64,000 nt of DNA, taken from NCBI RefSeq assembly GCF_022539665.2, contig NC_081337.1, positions 4,750,679 through 4,814,678 on the forward strand. The letters are read 5' to 3'. Of the stretch, positions 59,386-64,000 are shown one piece after another; the stretch's first letter is position 1; every line of letters starts with the position of its first letter. A model generated the notes under the pieces. That model was not told where the DNA came from, made no database searches, and saw only the letters and a program-made list of their open reading frames with translations. Made by a program: the position numbers and the translations under genes. The stretch is from Daphnia carinata. Its lineage: Eukaryota; Arthropoda; Branchiopoda; Diplostraca; Daphniidae.

Positions 59386-60532
59386 CAACAGCAACAACAA
59401 CAGCAGCCACGTCCGCCGTATTACGCTGGCCTGGAAAATAAAGGACGCGATCAGAGTTTGATGGACACGAGCCACGGCAGTATGCTGGACGACGCGGCTA
59501 GCAAGAACGCCCTGTACGCTACCCAAAATGGTTATGGATACGCCGTGGCCAGCGCTCAAAATAACGGACACGCTAACGGCGATTGTAAGTTCATTTTCAT
59601 TTGATTTGATTTTTATTTATTTGAAATAATGGATTAACTTTAAATTAGGGGTCAATATGGCGTACACGGAACACAGTTATTCTAATTCAAACAATGGCGG
59701 CTCTGTCAATTCTCAAGACTCGTTGTGGCAGTTGAAATTGGCTAGCCAAAATGGCGGCGTTGGCGGAGTGAACGGAGGCGATCATCAATTGGGCAATGGA
59801 ACCCTGCCGGACAGGTCGTACCATTATGACCCAATGACTCACGGCGGATACGGCGGATTTGAAGATTACAGTCACTACCCGCCCAGCACCGGCGATGACT
59901 ACATGCAGCGCAATAATTACGGCGTCGTGACGGCCAATGGAGATCCCTACGCCGCCGTCCATAAAAATGGCAAACGCATGGAACATCTCGGTATAATCTT
60001 TTCTATTTCATTCACGTGAACGATGACGCTGATTTTTCTTTAAAATTCGTTCTTAGAATCAACATATCACAACGTGAGTGGCTTGCCAGATCCCTACATG
60101 GAGGCCGAACCGGAGGAGATGAAACAGCATCAACAACAGCAACAACAACAACAACAAATGGCGCCACCTCAGCACCATCTCTCGTTTGATGAGTCGCTCG
60201 AGAGCGGCTATTCAACACCCAATTCACGGAATCGCAGTCATCCGCGAGATCATCGTCTAGAGGAGATGCGAATATTATTATTTCTTTATAAAGATTTACG
60301 ATTATTAGATGTTGCACACTCCCTTCGTCTCCCTTTCTCGCATCGATCTAATTTAAAATCAGAAGTGAATGACCTGACTACGTTTTCGCCCTGTGTGCCA
60401 AAACACCTTTCGAGGTTTTATCATTTAACGGAGCGACGACAATCACCATTTTCATCACCTCTGATGGCCACCATCTTTTTTTGGTTGATTGGCAAAAACA
60501 AATTTTCCCTATTTGGTTTTTATATTTCTTGA
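59386..60532 (+). pseudogene. Duplicated echinoid cytoplasmic tail with altered C-terminus
   Basis: Exon parts 59386-59584, 59649-59990 and 60057-60532 repeat the last part of echinoid exon 5 and exons 6-7 with splice sites kept. The ectodomain and membrane helix are absent. Exon 6 encodes exactly the same 114 residues as echinoid although several codons differ silently, and the exon-5 part has one amino-acid change (N to D). In the last exon two bases (AG) are missing near 60237, so SRNRRVIREIIV becomes SRNRSHPRDHRLEEM and the frame continues about 100 residues to a stop at 60532. The EIIV PDZ ligand is therefore lost. No start codon or promoter is visible upstream; a stop precedes the glutamine run. 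It may be a partial pseudogene, an alternative 3' end, or a tail-only gene. Confidence 0.8.
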
Positions 60533-63500
60533 AATAAGAATTGAGTTTGGATTGTGATAGGAAGGCTCAAAGAAGGATATTCGTGTGCTGCCCTCTAGTG
60601 GGGAATTGCCTGCCTGTTATTTGTTTTGTCGCCATTTTGATCTCGCTGAAATGAAGGGAAAAACAAAAACGGAAAGAAGGGAATACTGATCAGTTAGAGG
60701 TCGTGTTATAAATAGTTAATAAATAATGAAGTTCTATTTGATTTTCATAAAAGCGATGGCATAACCGACAACAAATTCATTTTCGAAAAAAAAAATTTAA
60801 AATTAAAAAAAAAAAAATGTGCGATGTTTTATTCGAATGTCGCCATCATCGACTAGTTATACAATATTTGTTTGTTTTCTAATTGTTTTGTGACCATTTC
60901 CGTTCAAGCGTCGTGTACATAAAAAACAACATTGTCCACCCTCCTGACGTTACCCCCCCATCCTTCCCGAATGTCTCTAAAAAAAAACTCGTTTTTGTAT
61001 ATAGGACGTGAGAAGAAATATTGCAATTCAAACAGAGGATTTCTTTCAATGAAATCCATCCCAACTCTGTACTTCTCGATGCATGCCAATTTTTTCTCTC
61101 CATTCCTTAATGTTTTTTTTTTAATGTTTTGTCTCCTTTCTTGTTTTCTCCCGGAGACATTAATGGACACAAAAATGAACAATTATCAACGGACGAATGC
61201 TCAAATTGCTTCCTTCCAAACGTGAACCCTCGTGCTGCTCTTTTCTTTCCACCATATTTTTTTTACAACATGTCCATCTGTTTTGACCCTAGTTTTTTCC
61301 CTTTTGTTTATTGCGTCTTTTTTTTACGTTGTTGTACAGTTTGTCTATTTGTAAAGTTGATTCATGAAAAAAAGAAAAACAAGAATAAATGCCGTAGAAG
61401 CAACTTTGACTTTAAATAATTCAATAAAGTCTAGTGCAAATTAATGCAACTGAAGACTACTGAAAAGGAAAGCGTTTGAGATGAATTTAACAATTAATAT
61501 TGAATTAGATTCTTAGAAAATTTGTTGATTGGTTAAGATTTGTTGTATCATGTGAATTCATACTTCGCGCGCTTAGAAAAGCCTAGCCTTCTGGCGTCTT
61601 TTTGGTCAACTATTTTCGCACAACGATGCCATATCTAGATTTTCAAAAATGTTGTTCGAAATAAGAAGATCTGGCAATGCCCCAGCGACTTCCGTCCTTG
61701 CCAAGTGGAATGAGTCATTTGGAAATGTGTAGAAATGGCGACTTGTTCTAGCCTTCTTAAATCTGAAATTCTGTACATTGAGGCGCGTGTACTTCGTATT
61801 AATTTTCGACATGTGGATTTTAATTTTCATAATCGTTTTTAGTTGTGCTCTTGTAGCATATAATCAGCATAAAATTAGAAAATTACAAACATTTCCAAAT
61901 TAAAGACAATTCCATTGGAAGGGCAAAGGTTTTGATGAGAACACGTGCGGGGAACCCTAAATCTAATTGCTGAAATGTGTAGTGCATTAAGTAAAGAAGA
62001 GGATAGCAGTACATTGCCAAAACCCGTAAATCTTTTGGTTAAACATAATCTACAAATTCAATGATGAGTGAAAGAGGTAATATGGAAATAACTAAATTTG
62101 CTAATCAAAATTCCAGAAATTCTTTTCCTAGAAATGTTAAACAAGAAATGGATTGATATCCAAAAGTGATGTGATGTGCTTTGTAGTAACTGATTCGTGA
62201 ATTTGAACTGCAACAAAGCAGCATTTAGTTCGAAGGGCTTTACAAGAGATCTGCTCGCTTAAGGCAAACGTTAGCTGAAGTATTAGCTTTAGGGACACGT
62301 TTAGGTAAGAATAGTAAGTTAAAGACAAATGAGGCTCAAGATTTTAATCTAACTCCTGGAATTTTTCATGCCTCACCTACTTTTACTCTAACCTTTTTTT
62401 CTCCCTGTTTTAATTCAGTTTAAAATCTTGAAGTAGTTTATGTCGTTTTGGATTTGAGTCCAACTGTCTAGAGGGAAATTTTCTTTTCAAGTATGATCAT
62501 TTCACCCTAGAGTAGTCCAACACTCATATTTCAAAAACTTTGTCATGTGCCTCTTCCAAACAGTGCATGTTGCCTTAAAGTAGAGTGTGTAATCTAAGCA
62601 ATGTTTATTTGTTTTACAGAGGACCGAGGAGAGTGGTAACTCTTTAATGGCTGATTTCTATTGACTGATTTCGCAGCACTGTCATACAGCTGATTGCTGC
62701 AGAACACAGGGAATGTGCAGAAGTGTTGTAATCCATCAGGGTTTAAAGTAAGACATTCATTTGCCTTTTTTGAGAATGCCTATCTATATTTGTGTAACAC
62801 TACAATAGTTTTATCTATTTCATTTAGCCCAATTTTCAATTCTCTATTTGTTCCAAAAAGTTTATTAGTAGTTAACCATGTCTCATTTCCTACTTCTTTG
62901 ATAACGACTTTTATCCTAAACGCGAGTAACAACTTCCTCCTTCTACCTAGGGAAAGCGCTCAGTAAAACTAGAAATGGCTAAGGAGCTCTTATATGTAGG
63001 CAGATGCATGGCGGAAAGCTTCGTTTTCATAACTGCGCCGATTTTTATATCCAGAACGCCTATCAGGTCGAAAATGAGACAAGTGAGTTATATGAAACAC
63101 ATATTGATTAAATTCCAAACAAATCTAGAGAAAGCATACCTTGGATATTGAATCTTTTGTTAAAGATAATTGTTTAAACTCCCCACATTGTGAGACAAGG
63201 GTGTATACTTGGAAGAACGTTAATGTGCATAATTATCTCTGTTGATTTGTAATCTTGCGTACTGTTAACTGACAATGACTTGTTGAACGTAATATTGGAT
63301 ACTAACTATATTTAAGATTCTGTTGGACTCTGGTACAGAGGTCACTTCTAAAAAATTTTTCGAACATTTCCATTATTATCGTGGCTATTTAGTAATTGCT
63401 TTGTTAACTGCCAATTACGTTTGGCTTCTGTTTCTTCTTTAGGCCATCTAAACTGATATTACGACCCATTCAAGTTTACAGCGTCCATCAAGATACCGTC

Positions 63501-64000
63501 GCTTCAGGTAGAAATGTAGACGTTCGCGCATCCGTTGACCTCACTTTAAACCTACAGCAAAAGTAAGGCAATAATTACTTAAATAATAAAAATAATGATC
63601 AAGTTTCTTAATATAATTTCATTGCTTTTTGCAGGTTTTCAGGTAGTACTATGTTTACCTTTTCGAAGAGAATTCTCGGACACAGAAATGTTACATGACC
63701 AAACGAAGTACTCTTTCTTTTTCTTTCACGTCATTCTTTGTATTTTAGTCTAAATGTTTTTTATCTTTACAACCCACATTTAGATGTGTCAAATTCCGCA
63801 CACAGCTGTGAAATTCTATCAAACCAGTCGATGGTAAGAATAAAAGATGAGAAAAAGTAGCTTAAGACCAGTCTGGTCCAAAATTTGTTTCTTGTGTGTT
63901 GAATTCACCTGTAGTACGGACGATGACGTACCGGCGCTGGGTTCGGAATCCGTATGTGACATCAATATTGCCAGCTTGGATTAACATGGCGATGTGTTAG
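60533..64000 (+). repeat. Segmental duplication, copy B: echinoid 3' UTR and block X, third copy
   Basis: Continues the match to 41460-45170: 3' UTR with AATAAA at 61384-61389, then block X segments at about 62619-62756, 62951-63079, 63443-63564 and 63914-63999. Here the segment at 63443 is open as RPIQVYSVHQDTVASGRNVD and DVRASVDLTLNLQQ, where copy A has an indel and stop. The window ends in this block; a third kinase-ankyrin gene may follow beyond 64000. Confidence 0.75.

Overview
This is a eukaryotic nuclear window with short, phase-consistent GT-AG introns and arthropod gene content: an astakine-type prokineticin, an Echinoid-type adhesion receptor with 7 Ig domains, 2 FN3 domains and a C-terminal EIIV, and a TMC channel. 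The astakine, the compact introns and the kinase-ankyrin family point to a crustacean, most likely a branchiopod such as Daphnia. This assignment is inferred from gene content, not from a database match.

Layout. 1-10 kb is gene dense: the 3' part of an SLC13 (INDY-type) transporter (+), EMC2 (+), an astakine-like cytokine (+), then the ribosome-biogenesis factor RRP12 (-), convergent with astakine. 12.5-22 kb is a 15-exon TMC gene (-). One of its introns has a GC donor and contains a second, same-strand gene with its own TATA box. 22-33 kb is non-coding and full of homopolymers and microsatellites; it separates TMC from the divergently oriented echinoid gene (+, 33.4-41.5 kb).

41-64 kb is a young, repetitive, tandemly rearranged region. 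The unit appears to be [echinoid 3' end] - [block of splice-site-bounded sequence, 'block X'] - [kinase-ankyrin gene on minus]. Two complete kinase-ankyrin genes are present (45,991-50,054 and 55,713-58,093). The echinoid 3' end recurs at 59,386-60,532 and block X recurs at 54.5-55.7 and 62.6-64.0 kb. A 100-N gap at 51,865-51,964 is flanked by about 2.2 kb of almost identical sequence, which looks like two unmerged haplotype or contig ends rather than a true duplication. That stretch carries a 0.8-kb element with perfect 15-bp terminal inverted repeats and an orphan SLC12-type fragment.

The candidate undescribed system is the kinase-ankyrin family. Each protein has an N-terminal kinase domain that reads like IRE1/RNase L, lacks the KEN ribonuclease domain, and continues into C-terminal ankyrin-like repeats of an unusual 37-residue period. 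This is the reverse of RNase L domain order. One paralogue keeps all catalytic motifs and has 26 repeats; the other has lost the DFG aspartate and has about 10. All gene models were spliced by eye and checked for phase; none was tested against transcripts or databases.
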